A DNA stretch of 64,000 nt from Zhaonella formicivorans (GTDB lineage: Bacteria; Bacillota; DUOV01; Zhaonellaceae), in NCBI RefSeq assembly GCF_004353525.1, contig NZ_CP085524.1, positions 940,001-1,004,000 of the forward strand, in the 5' to 3' direction. Every line of letters begins with the position of its first letter. Within the stretch, counting starts at the first letter, position 1. The notes beneath the pieces are model-generated. The model was not told where the DNA came from and did not search any database. It saw only the letters and a program-made list of their open reading frames with translations. Below are positions 39,958 through 50,119 of this stretch, piece by piece. A program made the translations under genes and the position numbers.

Positions 39958-40908
39958 TCAGGTATTAATTGTCCTGCCAATTTCTGTAGCAATTTCCGCA
40001 GCTAACCTATTTTTATCTGTGTCTGCCGTTAGCTCGTACCATTTAATTCTATGATCCCTTTTAAACCAGGTCAGCTGCCTTTTAGCAAACCTCCTTGTAT
40101 CCCTTTTAATCAAGCTTACAGCTTCCTCCAGGGTGCATTTACCGTTTAAATAGAGACAGATTTGCTTATAGCCCAGGCTTTGCATAGCCGGTAATTCGCA
40201 GCTGTAACCAGCAGCTAATAGATTTTCCACTTCAGTTATAAATCCTTGAGCTATCATCTGCTCAACCCGTTCATCAATTCTCTTGTAGAGCAATTCCCGG
40301 GGCATAGTCAAACCAATTATACTTAAATTGTAGCGGCTTTTTTCTTTACCTACGCGATGTTGTGCCCAAATAGGACGCCCTGTAGCCTTAAAAACTTCCA
40401 GCGCCCTGATTACTCTGCGCAAATCATTGGGATGTAATCGTGCAGCCGTTACAGGGTCAACTAGAGCCAGTTTGCCATGCACATGTTCATTTCCTTTTAC
40501 TTCCGCTTCTCTGTGTAATTCCTTCCGGTATTCCCAATCGGTTGGTATGGGTTCAAATTGGTAGGGGTCGATAATTGCTTGGATATATAAACCTGTACCG
40601 CCCACCAACAATGGCAGCTTATTACGCCCGAGGATTTCCGGAATAAGTTTTTCTACGGCATTTTTGTAATCAGCAACGCTGTATTGCACATCCGGTTCTA
40701 CAATATCCAGCATATGGTGGGGAATGAAATTGCCATCTGTTGTGTAAGACTCCTCGAGAGTGATTTTAGCGGCTCCAATATTCATTCCTTTATAGACCTG
40801 GACAGAATCGGCAGAAATTATTTCTGCCCCAATTATTCCCGCCACCTCTACTGCAATCTTACTTTTACCGACAGCGGTTGGACCTACAATGGCAGCTATT
40901 TTTAGCAA
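39958..40908 (-). CDS. miaA: tRNA dimethylallyltransferase
   Basis: A 316-aa enzyme that adds a prenyl group to A37 of tRNAs reading U-starting codons. P-loop IVGPTAVGKSKIAVE, ISADSVQVYKGMNIGAAK (substrate Asp), PLLVGGTGLYIQA and the helical insert KRDTRRFAKRQLTWF are all intact. It acts before MiaB, which is encoded in the same cluster. It lies 15 bases downstream of mutL. Confidence 0.97.
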   Translation of the reverse strand: MLKIAAIVGPTAVGKSKIAVEVAGIIGAEIISADSVQVYKGMNIGAAKITLEESYTTDGNFIPHHMLDIVEPDVQYSVADYKNAVEKLIPEILGRNKLPLLVGGTGLYIQAIIDPYQFEPIPTDWEYRKELHREAEVKGNEHVHGKLALVDPVTAARLHPNDLRRVIRALEVFKATGRPIWAQHRVGKEKSRYNLSIIGLTMPRELLYKRIDERVEQMIAQGFITEVENLLAAGYSCELPAMQSLGYKQICLYLNGKCTLEEAVSLIKRDTRRFAKRQLTWFKRDHRIKWYELTADTDKNRLAAEIATEIGRTINT

Positions 40909-40923
40909 TTTCTACACCTTCCA

Positions 40924-42750
40924 TTAAGTACGAAGGAATCTCCTGGCAAGTTCAGCCAGCGTAAGATTAATAATTGTTGGCCTGCCGTGAGGGCAGCTAT
41001 AAGGAAATTTTGTGCTATTCAATTTATGAAGCAAATACTCCATTTCCGGTAAATTTAACCTTTTCTTAGCTTTAACTGCTTTTTTACATGCCACAATTTT
41101 TAATAAATCTTCATATAAAATCTCTTTTGGATTTTTAGACTGTAATTCAACCAAAAGTGAAGTGACCAGGTCTTCTCCTTCTTGCGGCGTAAACTCCACA
41201 GGTATCCCTCTAACTAAAAAAGTATTGCCGCCAAAGTGTTCGATAATAATTCCCAGCGATCTAAAATGAAAAATATTATCCACCAGCTTAGTGGTTTCCT
41301 GATAAGTGAGTTCCAGGGTCAGGGGAACGGCTAAAATTTGGCTGCTCAAATTGTTTTTCGCCAGGAACTTGTGTAAGACTTCCTCATACATGATACGCTC
41401 ATGGGCCGCGTGTTGATCAATGATATATAAACCGTTTTCTCCCTGAGCCAGTATGTAGGAGTCATACAATTGTCCGATCACTTGCATAGGTGGTAATTTC
41501 TCTTGCTCCTGTTCACTTGTAATTGGCTGCGGCACTGTTGGTGTTTGAATCCTGTGCAACAGTTGGGTTAAGGAATTAGCGCTTTGTCCGGCTTCCTTTG
41601 TGGCCGGCAGCATTGCCTGTTTTTCTTCCGAATCGGCAGCATTGTCTGTTACAAAATTTTCCTTAACTTGTTCTGCAACTAGTGTTGGTAAATTCAAACT
41701 GACTTGTTCGCTGGCGGGAACATATTTGACTTTGCGAAAACCTGTTTCCGGAAGCCGGTTTTTCTTTTCCAAAGTAGCCCGAACCAGCTCGGTCAGCTGT
41801 TCCGTGATAACTTCTTCCCTTTCTAGGCGCACTTCCAGCTTGGCCGGGTGGACATTAACATCTATTAAGGCAGGAGCAATTTCTAGATTGATAACGCAAA
41901 TAGGATAACGTTTTACCGGAATTGTACCTTGATAGCCCGCCTCCAGGGCTTTGCTTAGTCTAAGGTGGTGAACATAACGTTTGTTAATAAAGAAATTTTG
42001 CATCTCACGGCTGGCCCTATGTTGGAAATTTTGGCCAATAAATCCGGATATACGCAGGCTTTCCGTTTCCATTTCTACCGGCAGCATCTTCTTAGCTAAT
42101 TCAGTGCTGTAAACTTGTGCAATTGCAGTCAAGAGATTATTTTGACCGTTTGTTTGCAAAATTATTCGGCCATCACTAATCAATCTGAAAGAAATCTGGG
42201 GATGAATCAGAGCAATTCTGCTGACAATATCCGCCACAGCCCCTGCCTCTTTAAATGTTGATTTAAGAAATTTCTGCCGGGCAGGAGTATTAAAAAAAAG
42301 ATCCTCTACAATAACGGTAGTCCCCGCCGGACAGCCGCATGGTTCCTGGCCGGTAATTTTTCCACCGGCTAAAGTGAGTTTAGTGCCTTCCAAACTGGCG
42401 GCAGTTCTAGTGAGTAGCTGTACTTTGCTCACTGCCGCAATGCTAGGCAATGCTTCACCCCTGAAACCAAAGGTAGTTATCTTGAAGAGATCACTGGCAC
42501 ACTGAATCTTACTGGTGGCATGGCGGGAAAAAGCCAGCTCGGCATCAACCGGAGTCATGCCTTCCCCGTTATCCGTCACTTTGATTGTTGTTAAACCACC
42601 GCCGGCTATTTCAATTTCAATTCTGGTACTGCCGGCATCAATTGCATTTTCTACTAGTTCCTTAACAACTGAAGCAGGTCTTTCCACTACTTCACCGGCA
42701 GCAATTTGGTTGGCTGTGTGGGCATCAAGCACTACAATTTTTGAATCCAC
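40924..42750 (-). CDS. mutL: DNA mismatch repair protein MutL (endonuclease type)
   Basis: A 608-aa protein with the GHKL ATPase motifs IAAGEVVERPASVVKELVEN, TDNGEGM and TFGFRGEALPSI. The C-terminal domain has the metal endonuclease motif DQHAAHERIMYEEV and the CPHGRPT motif. This is the nicking MutL used where MutH is absent. The start is GTG 42750. Encoded directly after mutS, with 25 bases between. Confidence 0.96.
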   Translation of the reverse strand: MDSKIVVLDAHTANQIAAGEVVERPASVVKELVENAIDAGSTRIEIEIAGGGLTTIKVTDNGEGMTPVDAELAFSRHATSKIQCASDLFKITTFGFRGEALPSIAAVSKVQLLTRTAASLEGTKLTLAGGKITGQEPCGCPAGTTVIVEDLFFNTPARQKFLKSTFKEAGAVADIVSRIALIHPQISFRLISDGRIILQTNGQNNLLTAIAQVYSTELAKKMLPVEMETESLRISGFIGQNFQHRASREMQNFFINKRYVHHLRLSKALEAGYQGTIPVKRYPICVINLEIAPALIDVNVHPAKLEVRLEREEVITEQLTELVRATLEKKNRLPETGFRKVKYVPASEQVSLNLPTLVAEQVKENFVTDNAADSEEKQAMLPATKEAGQSANSLTQLLHRIQTPTVPQPITSEQEQEKLPPMQVIGQLYDSYILAQGENGLYIIDQHAAHERIMYEEVLHKFLAKNNLSSQILAVPLTLELTYQETTKLVDNIFHFRSLGIIIEHFGGNTFLVRGIPVEFTPQEGEDLVTSLLVELQSKNPKEILYEDLLKIVACKKAVKAKKRLNLPEMEYLLHKLNSTKFPYSCPHGRPTIINLTLAELARRFLRT

Positions 42751-42775
42751 CTTTACAACTCTCCTATGTATACAA

Positions 42776-45379
42776 TTAACCCTTTATGCTTCTTTTTAAC
42801 TCATCCAGAATATTAAGCGCCTTGAGCGGGGTTAAATTATTTAAATCAAGTTCTTTTAATCGACTGATAATCAATTCGTAATAAGCCGGAGGCACAAAAC
42901 TGAGCTGGGTTTCTTGCGCAGCTGCAGCTTCCCTCCTGTACTGCCGTTGGCAGCCTTCTTGCTCTAGCTCATGCAATTTCTCCTTTGCTCTTTCAATAAC
43001 TTTTTTTGGTAAGCCTGCCAGCTGCGCTACATGGATACCATAACTTTTGTCTGTTCCACCAGGCACAACCTGGCGTAAAAAAATTACCTGATCGTTATGT
43101 TCTTTTACCGCCATGCTATAATTTTTCACACCTGAAAACAAATTTTCCAGCTCGATTAGTTCATGATAGTGGGTGGCAAATAAAGTGCGGGCTTTCGTGT
43201 TTTCTAACAGGTACTCACTAATAGCCCAGGCAATGCTCAAACCATCAAAAGTACTTGTCCCCCTGCCAACTTCATCCAAAATGATCAGGCTACGCTGCGA
43301 AGCATTGTTTAAGATATTAGCCACTTCATTCATTTCCACCATAAAAGTGCTCTGCCCCGTAGCCAAATCGTCTGAAGCCCCTACCCTGGCAAAAACACGG
43401 TCTACCAGTCCTATTTTGGCCCGGCGAGCCGGGATAAAGCTGCCTATCTGAGCCATAATGGCTAAAATTGCTACCGTACGAATATAAGTTGATTTCCCTG
43501 CCATATTTGGTCCAGTTATAATTGCCAGCTGGTGTTCGGCAGTATTTAAGTAGCAGTTGTTTGGAACAAAATCACACTCAGCAACCAATTTCTCAACCAC
43601 AGGATGCCTGGCTTCAATCAGTTCCAGTGTAGTTGAATTATCTACCTCTGGCTTAACATAATTATTGCGTACTGCTACTTCTGCAAAACTACACAACACA
43701 TCTAATTCGGCAATTAGTTGTGCCGTTTTTTGAATTGAGCCGGTTAGCTTAGCCACTTCAGCCCTTATGGCTAAAAATATTTCATATTCCAGCGTTGCCA
43801 AACGTTCTTGCGAATGTAAAACAAGATCTTCTAATTCTTTTAATTTTGGGGTTATGTAACGTTCAGCGTTGGCTAAGGTTTGCTTCCGGATATAATCAGG
43901 AGGTACATTATTTAAGTTTGCCTTGGTTATTTCCAGATAATAACCAAATACTTTATTGAAACCAATCTTGAGGGATTTAACCCCTGTTCGTTCCCTTTCC
44001 TCCTGTTCGAGACTCGCAATCCATACTTTGCCGTCGCTGCTCGCTTGCCGCAATTGATCAACCGTTTGGTTGTAACCTGTTTTGATTAACCCCCCCTCTT
44101 TTAAAGACAGAGGAGGTTCGGGCGCTATGGACCGTTCCAAAAGGTCAGTTAATTCGGGATAAAGCTGCAACTCATCATTTATTGCTTTTAATCCAGGCGA
44201 ATTACTTTGCTTTAACGCTTTTTTAAGGGGTTCAAGCACTTGCAAGGAATGCTTTAAAGCCAGCAGATCCCGGGCATTTGCCGTTCCATAAGCAACTTTT
44301 CCCAGTAGCCTTTCCAGATCATAAATTTCCTTTAGATAAGACCGGGTTTCCTCTCGTAAAAAAAGATTTTCCACCAGTTCTGCTGTAGCATCTAGTCTCA
44401 ACTTGATAGCATCCAGATCCAGCAGCGGCTGTTCCAGCCATTGTTTTAACTTGCGTCCGCCCATAGCTGTGACAGTGAGATCTAGAATTTGCAACAAGGA
44501 GCCGTTTTTATTTTGGGTCCTGAGTGAAGTTAGCAGTTCTAAATTGCGCCTGGTCTGCAGGTCAAGCAGCATGAACGATTCAATGCTATACGAAGAAATT
44601 TTGGTTAAATGCTTTAAAGCAATTTTTTGCGTTTCCTGCAGGTAACGGAGTACCAAAGCAGCTGCAGTTATAGCGGCAGGTAAGTGCTCGCAGCCGAATC
44701 CTGCCAGGGAAGTTGTACCAAAATGCCGCTTTAAAAGGTTATAGCTTTCCTTAAAATTTAAACAGCCCAGCTCCGGGAAGCTTACCTGGCACCGCAACAT
44801 TTTTCTTAGGGCTGCAAGCAGGTTTTCATCAGCCTGTACACTTTCATTTACTAAACATTCAGCGGGATTCAACCGGGCCACTTCATCAAGAATGGGACCT
44901 TGCCCTTTAGATTTTGCGATGGAAGCAGCGCGAAATTCGCCTGTAGATATATCTACAAAGGCTAGGCCGTAACATTCCTCCGTGCTCGTCAATGCTACCA
45001 AATAATTATTCTGTTTCTCCGGCAACACCTTTTCATCCAGTATAGTGCCTGGGGTAATAACCCTAATCACTTCTCTTTTTACAATTCCTTTTACTGACTT
45101 AGGATCTTCAACCTGTTCACAAATTGCAACTTTATAGCCTTTATCTATCAAGCGGGCAATATAGCTGTCGGCAGCATGATAGGGAACTCCACACATAGGT
45201 ACCCGCTCTGCGCCGCTTTCCCGGGAGGTCAATGTTATTTCCAATTCCCTGGATGCCAGTATAGCATCCTCCATAAACATTTCGTAGAAATCACCTAATC
45301 TAAAAAACAGGATCGCATCCTGATATTGCTTTTTAATCGCAAGATACTGCTGCATCATCGGAGTGAGACTGTTCAACAA
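42776..45379 (-). CDS. mutS: DNA mismatch recognition protein MutS
   Basis: An 867-aa ATPase that binds mismatches. The reading motif F-Y-E is in FRLGDFYEMF near the N-terminus. The ABC ATPase shows Walker A TGPNMAGKSTYIRTVA, ATGQSTFMVEMNE, Walker B LIILDEVGRGTS and the helix-turn-helix dimer end. Full length. It begins the mutS-mutL-miaA-hfq run. Confidence 0.97.
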   Translation of the reverse strand: MLNSLTPMMQQYLAIKKQYQDAILFFRLGDFYEMFMEDAILASRELEITLTSRESGAERVPMCGVPYHAADSYIARLIDKGYKVAICEQVEDPKSVKGIVKREVIRVITPGTILDEKVLPEKQNNYLVALTSTEECYGLAFVDISTGEFRAASIAKSKGQGPILDEVARLNPAECLVNESVQADENLLAALRKMLRCQVSFPELGCLNFKESYNLLKRHFGTTSLAGFGCEHLPAAITAAALVLRYLQETQKIALKHLTKISSYSIESFMLLDLQTRRNLELLTSLRTQNKNGSLLQILDLTVTAMGGRKLKQWLEQPLLDLDAIKLRLDATAELVENLFLREETRSYLKEIYDLERLLGKVAYGTANARDLLALKHSLQVLEPLKKALKQSNSPGLKAINDELQLYPELTDLLERSIAPEPPLSLKEGGLIKTGYNQTVDQLRQASSDGKVWIASLEQEERERTGVKSLKIGFNKVFGYYLEITKANLNNVPPDYIRKQTLANAERYITPKLKELEDLVLHSQERLATLEYEIFLAIRAEVAKLTGSIQKTAQLIAELDVLCSFAEVAVRNNYVKPEVDNSTTLELIEARHPVVEKLVAECDFVPNNCYLNTAEHQLAIITGPNMAGKSTYIRTVAILAIMAQIGSFIPARRAKIGLVDRVFARVGASDDLATGQSTFMVEMNEVANILNNASQRSLIILDEVGRGTSTFDGLSIAWAISEYLLENTKARTLFATHYHELIELENLFSGVKNYSMAVKEHNDQVIFLRQVVPGGTDKSYGIHVAQLAGLPKKVIERAKEKLHELEQEGCQRQYRREAAAAQETQLSFVPPAYYELIISRLKELDLNNLTPLKALNILDELKRSIKG

Positions 45380-45452
45380 TTACCCCTCCCTGCTTAACTG
45401 CTAGCTTAAATTATACCATAACATAACTTCTAAGGTAATAAAGGGCAGCTAA

Positions 45453-45481
45453 AGCAAAACTCCCCATTAGTGCGGGGAGTT
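45453..45481 (-). terminator. Terminator overlapping the end of the ymcA-like gene
   Basis: On the minus strand AACTCCCC and GGGGAGTT pair, followed by TTTGCTTT. The stop codon lies in the loop. Confidence 0.7.
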
Positions 45482-45784
45482 AAAATTTCGTCGGCAGCAG
45501 TGGCCACACCCATTTTCCGCAGTAAGCTCGCCGTCGTAGGCAGAGGTTAAAATGAATTTTACTGCTTCTAACAGGTTGGAAAACTCGCGATAAGCGCTTA
45601 AATACTCGTAAATAACAGGATCTTCAATTTTTTCCAAGGCCAAATTTCCGCTTCGCAACTCTTGCAATTTAACTTGCGCCTCGCTGTTGTTCAGCAGTCT
45701 GGCTTCCGCAGCGCGGTAGCGTAAGAGTTCGCTGGAATTTGCCAAAGCTTCTGCTAATTCATGGGCTTTTGCTATTACATCCAT
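45467..45784 (-). CDS. ymcA: YlbF/YmcA-family protein (Ric complex type)
   Basis: A 105-aa helical protein of the YlbF/YmcA family: VIAKAHELAEALANSSELLRY, EAQVKLQELRS and AYREFSNLLEAVKFILTSAY. It ends in a CGHCCRRNF motif; in the RicA/F/T complex C-terminal cysteines bind Fe-S clusters. In Bacillus the ymcA gene lies between miaB (ymcB) and mutS, as here, which supports YmcA/RicA, an mRNA-processing specificity factor. ATG 45784 follows GGGGAG and is just past the miaB stop. Confidence 0.8.
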   Translation of the reverse strand: MDVIAKAHELAEALANSSELLRYRAAEARLLNNSEAQVKLQELRSGNLALEKIEDPVIYEYLSAYREFSNLLEAVKFILTSAYDGELTAENGCGHCCRRNFNSPH

Positions 45785-45788
45785 TGCT

Positions 45789-47108
45789 CTACTCCCCAAT
45801 AATTTTGCCTTGGAGTGACCAGGTTTGGGCTTCCTCAATTTTAACCTTAATAACATGCCCGATAAGTTCTTCCGGCCCGTCCACGACCACTATCTTATTT
45901 CCCCTGGTACGCCCGCTTAATTTTGCAGGGTCCGTTTTGCTTGTTCCCTCCACCAGCACTTCTTCAATTTTGCCAAGCATTTGCTGATTCAGTTCCCAGC
46001 TGATCCTGTTTTGCAAATCCAAGAGTTTTTGAAAACGCTCCTTTTTTACTTCTTGTGGTACCTGATCAGGCATTTCGGCTGCCGGGGTTCCCTTCCGGGG
46101 AGAATAAATAAAAGTGTATGCCTGATCGAACCTGGCTTTGGTGATCACTTCTAAAGTATCAGCGAAATCTTCGTCCGTCTCACCGGGAAACCCTACAATA
46201 ATATCGGTGGTTAAGGTGGCTTGAGGTACTGCTTCCCTCACCTTGGCAATTAGTTCTAAATAACTTTCCTTGGTGTAACCTCTGCGCATCAGCTTTAAAA
46301 TTCTGTTGCTGCCCGCCTGAATAGGCAAATGGAAATGTTCACAAATTTTTTGAGAACCCGCTATTGTGTTTATTAACTTTTCGGTAAAATCCCTGGGATG
46401 AGAAGTCATGTAACGAATTCTTTCTAGTCCGGGAATAGCGTCCGCCTGCAAAAGCAAATCGGCAAAATCCACTGGACGGGCTAAATCCTTGCCATAGGAA
46501 TTTACATTTTGCCCTAAAAACATGATCTCCTTAAATCCGTTTGAGGCTAATTCCTTTAATTCCTTGATAATTTCCTCCGGCTCCCTGCTTCTTTCCCTAC
46601 CCCTAACATAAGGGACAATGCAGTAGCTGCAGAAGTTGTTACAGCCGTACATTATAGTCACATAGGCTTTCAGCTTATTCATTCTGCTGGCCGGAAGATT
46701 CTCAACAATTTCCCGCTCCCTATCCCAAACTTCAATTAAAGTAACTTCAGCATCTTTAGCTTCCTCCAGCAATTGAGGTAAGCGATGAATGTTGTGGGTG
46801 CCAAAAACCAGATCCACGTAAGGGGCCCTGACCCTGATATCTTCTCCCATCTCCGGCTGTTGGGCCATACAACCCCCTACTGCAATCAGCAGGTTGGGGT
46901 TGGTAGTCTTATATTTTTTTAATTGCCCTAGCCGCGCAAAAACTTTATGTTCCGCTTTTTCCCGCACGCAGCACGTATACAAGATTATTACGTCGGCCTG
47001 AGAAAGAACTTCCGTCTTTCTATAGCCGATTTGTTCCAACATGCCCGATAGAATTTCCGCATCATGTTCATTCATCTGACAGCCCCAGATCTCGATATGG
47101 TAAAACAT
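45789..47108 (-). CDS. miaB: tRNA methylthiotransferase MiaB
   Basis: A 439-aa radical-SAM enzyme that adds a methylthio group to i6A37 of tRNA. The N-terminal UPF0004 domain has the three auxiliary-cluster cysteines (IWGCQMNEHDAE, YTCCVREKAE, VGGCMAQQ). The radical-SAM motif is in GCNNFCSYCIVPYVRG, and a C-terminal TRAM domain ends the protein. It completes the pathway with miaA in the same cluster. Confidence 0.96.
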   Translation of the reverse strand: MFYHIEIWGCQMNEHDAEILSGMLEQIGYRKTEVLSQADVIILYTCCVREKAEHKVFARLGQLKKYKTTNPNLLIAVGGCMAQQPEMGEDIRVRAPYVDLVFGTHNIHRLPQLLEEAKDAEVTLIEVWDREREIVENLPASRMNKLKAYVTIMYGCNNFCSYCIVPYVRGRERSREPEEIIKELKELASNGFKEIMFLGQNVNSYGKDLARPVDFADLLLQADAIPGLERIRYMTSHPRDFTEKLINTIAGSQKICEHFHLPIQAGSNRILKLMRRGYTKESYLELIAKVREAVPQATLTTDIIVGFPGETDEDFADTLEVITKARFDQAYTFIYSPRKGTPAAEMPDQVPQEVKKERFQKLLDLQNRISWELNQQMLGKIEEVLVEGTSKTDPAKLSGRTRGNKIVVVDGPEELIGHVIKVKIEEAQTWSLQGKIIGE

Positions 47109-47161
47109 TTATCCGCTCCTTTCTTACACATGGCCAAGCTTATTTTTCCAAGAAGCCTTTT

Positions 47162-47186
47162 AAAAAAAACGGCGGTAAACTCCGCC
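47162..47186 (-). terminator. Terminator of the lar operon
   Basis: On the minus strand GGCGG and CCGCC pair over a six-base loop, followed by an eight-T run. Confidence 0.8.
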
Positions 47187-47193
47187 CTGTGAA

Positions 47194-48372
47194 TTATTTC
47201 AGTAGCTCCCGGATTTCTATTTTAGCTGCATCATATACTATTTTGATGGGTACATTGTGCTTTATCGCTGCTAAACGGCAATCCTCATATTCGGGAGCAG
47301 CATTTACTATTTCCCCGTTATTTTTGCTAACTTTAATTCTCACTGTTCCATATCTTGTTTCCACCGGAATGTGTTCATTGGCACAAGAAATTTTTTGTAT
47401 TTCATAACACCTTACGCCCAGTGTAGTTGTTTCCTTAAAAATAGTTTGGATAAGTTTCATTTGCTTCTCTTTTGGAGCTAAAACATGGAGCATGGTACCC
47501 GGCCTGTTCTTTTTCATGTATACCGAGCTGAGGTAAACATCCACAGCCCCTTCCACAGAAAGTTTGTAAAAAAGGTAATCATAAAATTCAGGGTTCATAT
47601 CGTCAATATTAGTTTCAATCATCGTAAATGTCCCGGTGTGCAACCCATCTACTCCCGTTTTTCCGCGGCCAATAACTACTCGTAGCAAGTTTGGTATTTC
47701 TAAATCACGCTCACCAGCGCCATAACCGATCTTTTCCACTACCAACTCAGGCAAATTTCCAAAACTTTTGGCTAAAGTCGTGATTATGGCCGCACCAGTA
47801 GGCGTAACTAGCTCATGCTCAATACCCTTAGAATAAACTGGAACACTCTTAAGCAGTTCGGCAGTTGCAGGAGCCGGTACCGGCATCAGCCCATGGGCAC
47901 ATTGCACAAAACCGGAACCGGTATGCAGCGGGGAAGCATAAACTTCCTCTACACCTAACTCTTCTAGGCCGATTACTGCCCCAACAATGTCAATAATGGC
48001 ATCTATGGCCCCTACTTCATGAAAATGAATCTTCTCAGGTTGGGTGTTATGAACTTTTGCCTCCGCTTTAGCCAAGTTAGCAAAGATTCTTTTAGCTGTT
48101 TTAACAACTTTGACCGGCAGTTCACTTTTTTCCAAAATAGCGTTAATATCGGCCAGATGCCTATGCGCATGAGCTTCTTCAGTGCTTACATTCACCTTGG
48201 TTCCCGCAATTCCTTGTTTGGTGACCCTAACAAATTCCAGTTTATATCCTTCTAAACCAAGAGAAGATAAACGTTCCTCCAGAACACTGGGCTCCAAGCC
48301 TGCATCAATTAGAGCTCCTAAAACCATATCTCCGCTGATTCCACTAAAACAATCGAAATATGCGACCCGCAC
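47194..48372 (-). CDS. larC: Nickel-pincer cofactor biosynthesis protein LarC (unsplit)
   Basis: A 392-aa protein that inserts nickel into the pincer cofactor of lactate racemase and related enzymes. FDCFSGISGDMVLGALIDAG starts it, a His-rich patch (EEAHAHRHLADI) is present and the C-terminal half has VYMKKNRPGTMLHVLAP. In Lactobacillus larC needs a ribosomal frameshift between two ORFs; here it is one continuous frame. It overlaps larB by one base. Confidence 0.94.
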   Translation of the reverse strand: MRVAYFDCFSGISGDMVLGALIDAGLEPSVLEERLSSLGLEGYKLEFVRVTKQGIAGTKVNVSTEEAHAHRHLADINAILEKSELPVKVVKTAKRIFANLAKAEAKVHNTQPEKIHFHEVGAIDAIIDIVGAVIGLEELGVEEVYASPLHTGSGFVQCAHGLMPVPAPATAELLKSVPVYSKGIEHELVTPTGAAIITTLAKSFGNLPELVVEKIGYGAGERDLEIPNLLRVVIGRGKTGVDGLHTGTFTMIETNIDDMNPEFYDYLFYKLSVEGAVDVYLSSVYMKKNRPGTMLHVLAPKEKQMKLIQTIFKETTTLGVRCYEIQKISCANEHIPVETRYGTVRIKVSKNNGEIVNAAPEYEDCRLAAIKHNVPIKIVYDAAKIEIRELLK

Positions 48373-49127
48373 TAATCTACCTCTCCAATCTTATTGATTA
48401 AACTTGCCATGTAGCCGGCTCCAAAGCCGTTATCGATATTTACCACGCTGACGCCTGAGGCACAACTGTTCAACATTGTTAAAAGAGCTGCCACACCGCC
48501 GAAACTAGCGCCATACCCAACACTGGTAGGTACTGCGATCACAGGTTTATCCACTAAACCACCCACTACGCTGGCCAGTGCTCCTTCCATTCCAGCCACT
48601 ACTATAATAACTTTAGCAGCGTAGAGTAACTGTTGGTTATGCAACAAGCGGTGAATACCAGCTACCCCTACGTCATACAGGCGTTCTACTTTATTGCCCA
48701 TCACTTCAGCAGTTAAAGCTGCTTCTTCTGCTACAGGCAAATCGGAAGTGCCTGCGCTAATTACCAGTACACAACCGATGCTCTTTTGTTCTCCTTTTTT
48801 TATTACAATTAACCGTGCCTGCTCATGGTAACAAGCTTCCGGAAAGATCAATTTAACGTGCTCATAAACTGCCTGTGACGCCCTGGTAGCCAGGATATTA
48901 TGCTCCCCAGAACTCAATGACTGCATGATTTTAACGACCTGCTCCGGAGTTTTGCCTGCACAGTAAATAACCTCCGGAAAACCCTGGCGCAAATGACGGT
49001 GCAGATCCACTTTAGCAAAACCGAGATCCTCATAAGGTAAAGATTTAAACTGCTCAAGGGCGCTTTCCACCTCTAGCTTGCCTGCTTTAACTTCTTCCAG
49101 AATACGCTTGATATTTTTAGGATTCAC
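48372..49127 (-). CDS. larB: Nickel-pincer cofactor biosynthesis protein LarB
   Basis: A 251-aa protein of the LarB family, related to PurE at the C-terminus: [55 protein letters not shown] and [10 protein letters not shown]. It carboxylates and hydrolyses nicotinic acid adenine dinucleotide in the first step of the pincer pathway. It overlaps larE by 11 bases and larC by one, a tight operon. Confidence 0.93.
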   Translation of the reverse strand: MNPKNIKRILEEVKAGKLEVESALEQFKSLPYEDLGFAKVDLHRHLRQGFPEVIYCAGKTPEQVVKIMQSLSSGEHNILATRASQAVYEHVKLIFPEACYHEQARLIVIKKGEQKSIGCVLVISAGTSDLPVAEEAALTAEVMGNKVERLYDVGVAGIHRLLHNQQLLYAAKVIIVVAGMEGALASVVGGLVDKPVIAVPTSVGYGASFGGVAALLTMLNSCASGVSVVNIDNGFGAGYMASLINKIGEVD

Positions 49128-49941
49128 GATATTTTTCCACTTCTTTCAAGCCTGCATTCATACTGCCTGTCCGGTAACCCTGCAGATCTAATGTAATATA
49201 GGTATAACCTATTGACTTTAGTTTCTCTACAATCAGATCCGCCTTAGTCAATGCTTCCTGCATGGCTTTTGGCTCCAACTCTATCCTGGCCATGTCCTGG
49301 TGGTGGCGAACCCGAAGTTGTCCGAAACCCAAATCTCGCAAAAAATTTTCTGCCTGGTCCACCATTGCCAGGTTTTCCTTGGTTATCTTGTGTCCATAGG
49401 GGAAACGGGATGATAAACAGGCAAATGAAGGTTTGTCCCAAGTAGGAAGTCCAAGTTGTCTGGACAATATCCGTATATCCTCTTTAGTTATTTTCGCTTC
49501 CTTTAAAGGACTTTTTACTCCTAGCTCTTTACCTGCTTTCATTCCGGGCCGGTAATCATTCAAATCATCATAATTAGCGCCATCTAAAACGTATTTATAT
49601 CCCCTTTCCAAGGCCAGTTCCTTTATTTTGCTAAAAAGTTCGTTTTTACAAAAGTAACAGCGCTCAGGTGAATTTTCAGCAAACTTGCTGTTGTTCAATT
49701 CTTTGGTATGAATAAATTCCTGGGATATACCGATCTCCCGTGCTAATCTCTTCGCCTCTTCAAGTTCCCTGGCAGGAAATGTCTCAGAAATGGCTGTTAC
49801 CGCCAACGCTTTGTCTCCTAAGACATCATAAGCCACTTTGGCCAGAAACGTACTGTCTACTCCCCCCGAAAAAGCAATAGCCACGCTCTCATATTCCCGT
49901 AAGATATTTTGCAACACCTGCAGCTTGTGCTCTAAACTCAT
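49117..49941 (-). CDS. larE: Sulfur-transfer protein LarE
   Basis: A 274-aa PP-loop ATPase: [18 protein letters not shown] at the start, [17 protein letters not shown] in the middle. It supplies sulfur for the pincer cofactor. The cysteine in [14 protein letters not shown] is at the place of the sacrificial sulfur donor of Lactobacillus LarE. Another pair, RCYFCKNEL, is near residue 80. ATG 49941 is chosen because GGGAGG precedes it. larA itself is not in the window. Confidence 0.93.
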   Translation of the reverse strand: MSLEHKLQVLQNILREYESVAIAFSGGVDSTFLAKVAYDVLGDKALAVTAISETFPARELEEAKRLAREIGISQEFIHTKELNNSKFAENSPERCYFCKNELFSKIKELALERGYKYVLDGANYDDLNDYRPGMKAGKELGVKSPLKEAKITKEDIRILSRQLGLPTWDKPSFACLSSRFPYGHKITKENLAMVDQAENFLRDLGFGQLRVRHHQDMARIELEPKAMQEALTKADLIVEKLKSIGYTYITLDLQGYRTGSMNAGLKEVEKYRES

Positions 49942-50088
49942 TTTTTTCCTCCCTATACATATACTCCTTAACTGCATTTTTCATAAGTTAGTTAACACTA
50001 TCCTTAAATTACCCAATAAGCTACCAATATTGTATCGAAAAATAAGTCTGGTAGCAAAATTATTTTCCTGTCCAAAAAGTAATGTCAA

Positions 50089-50119
50089 CAAAAAAAGCCT
50101 AGCAAATGCTGCTAGGCTC
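50089..50119 (-). terminator. Terminator of the Nudix gene
   Basis: AGCCTAGCA and TGCTAGGCT pair over five bases; on the minus strand a T run follows. The stop codon lies in the stem. Confidence 0.8.

Noticed and set aside
46300-47100. LarC-type programmed frameshift or other recoding in the miaB/lar region
   Set aside because: Both miaB and larC are continuous frames of normal length.
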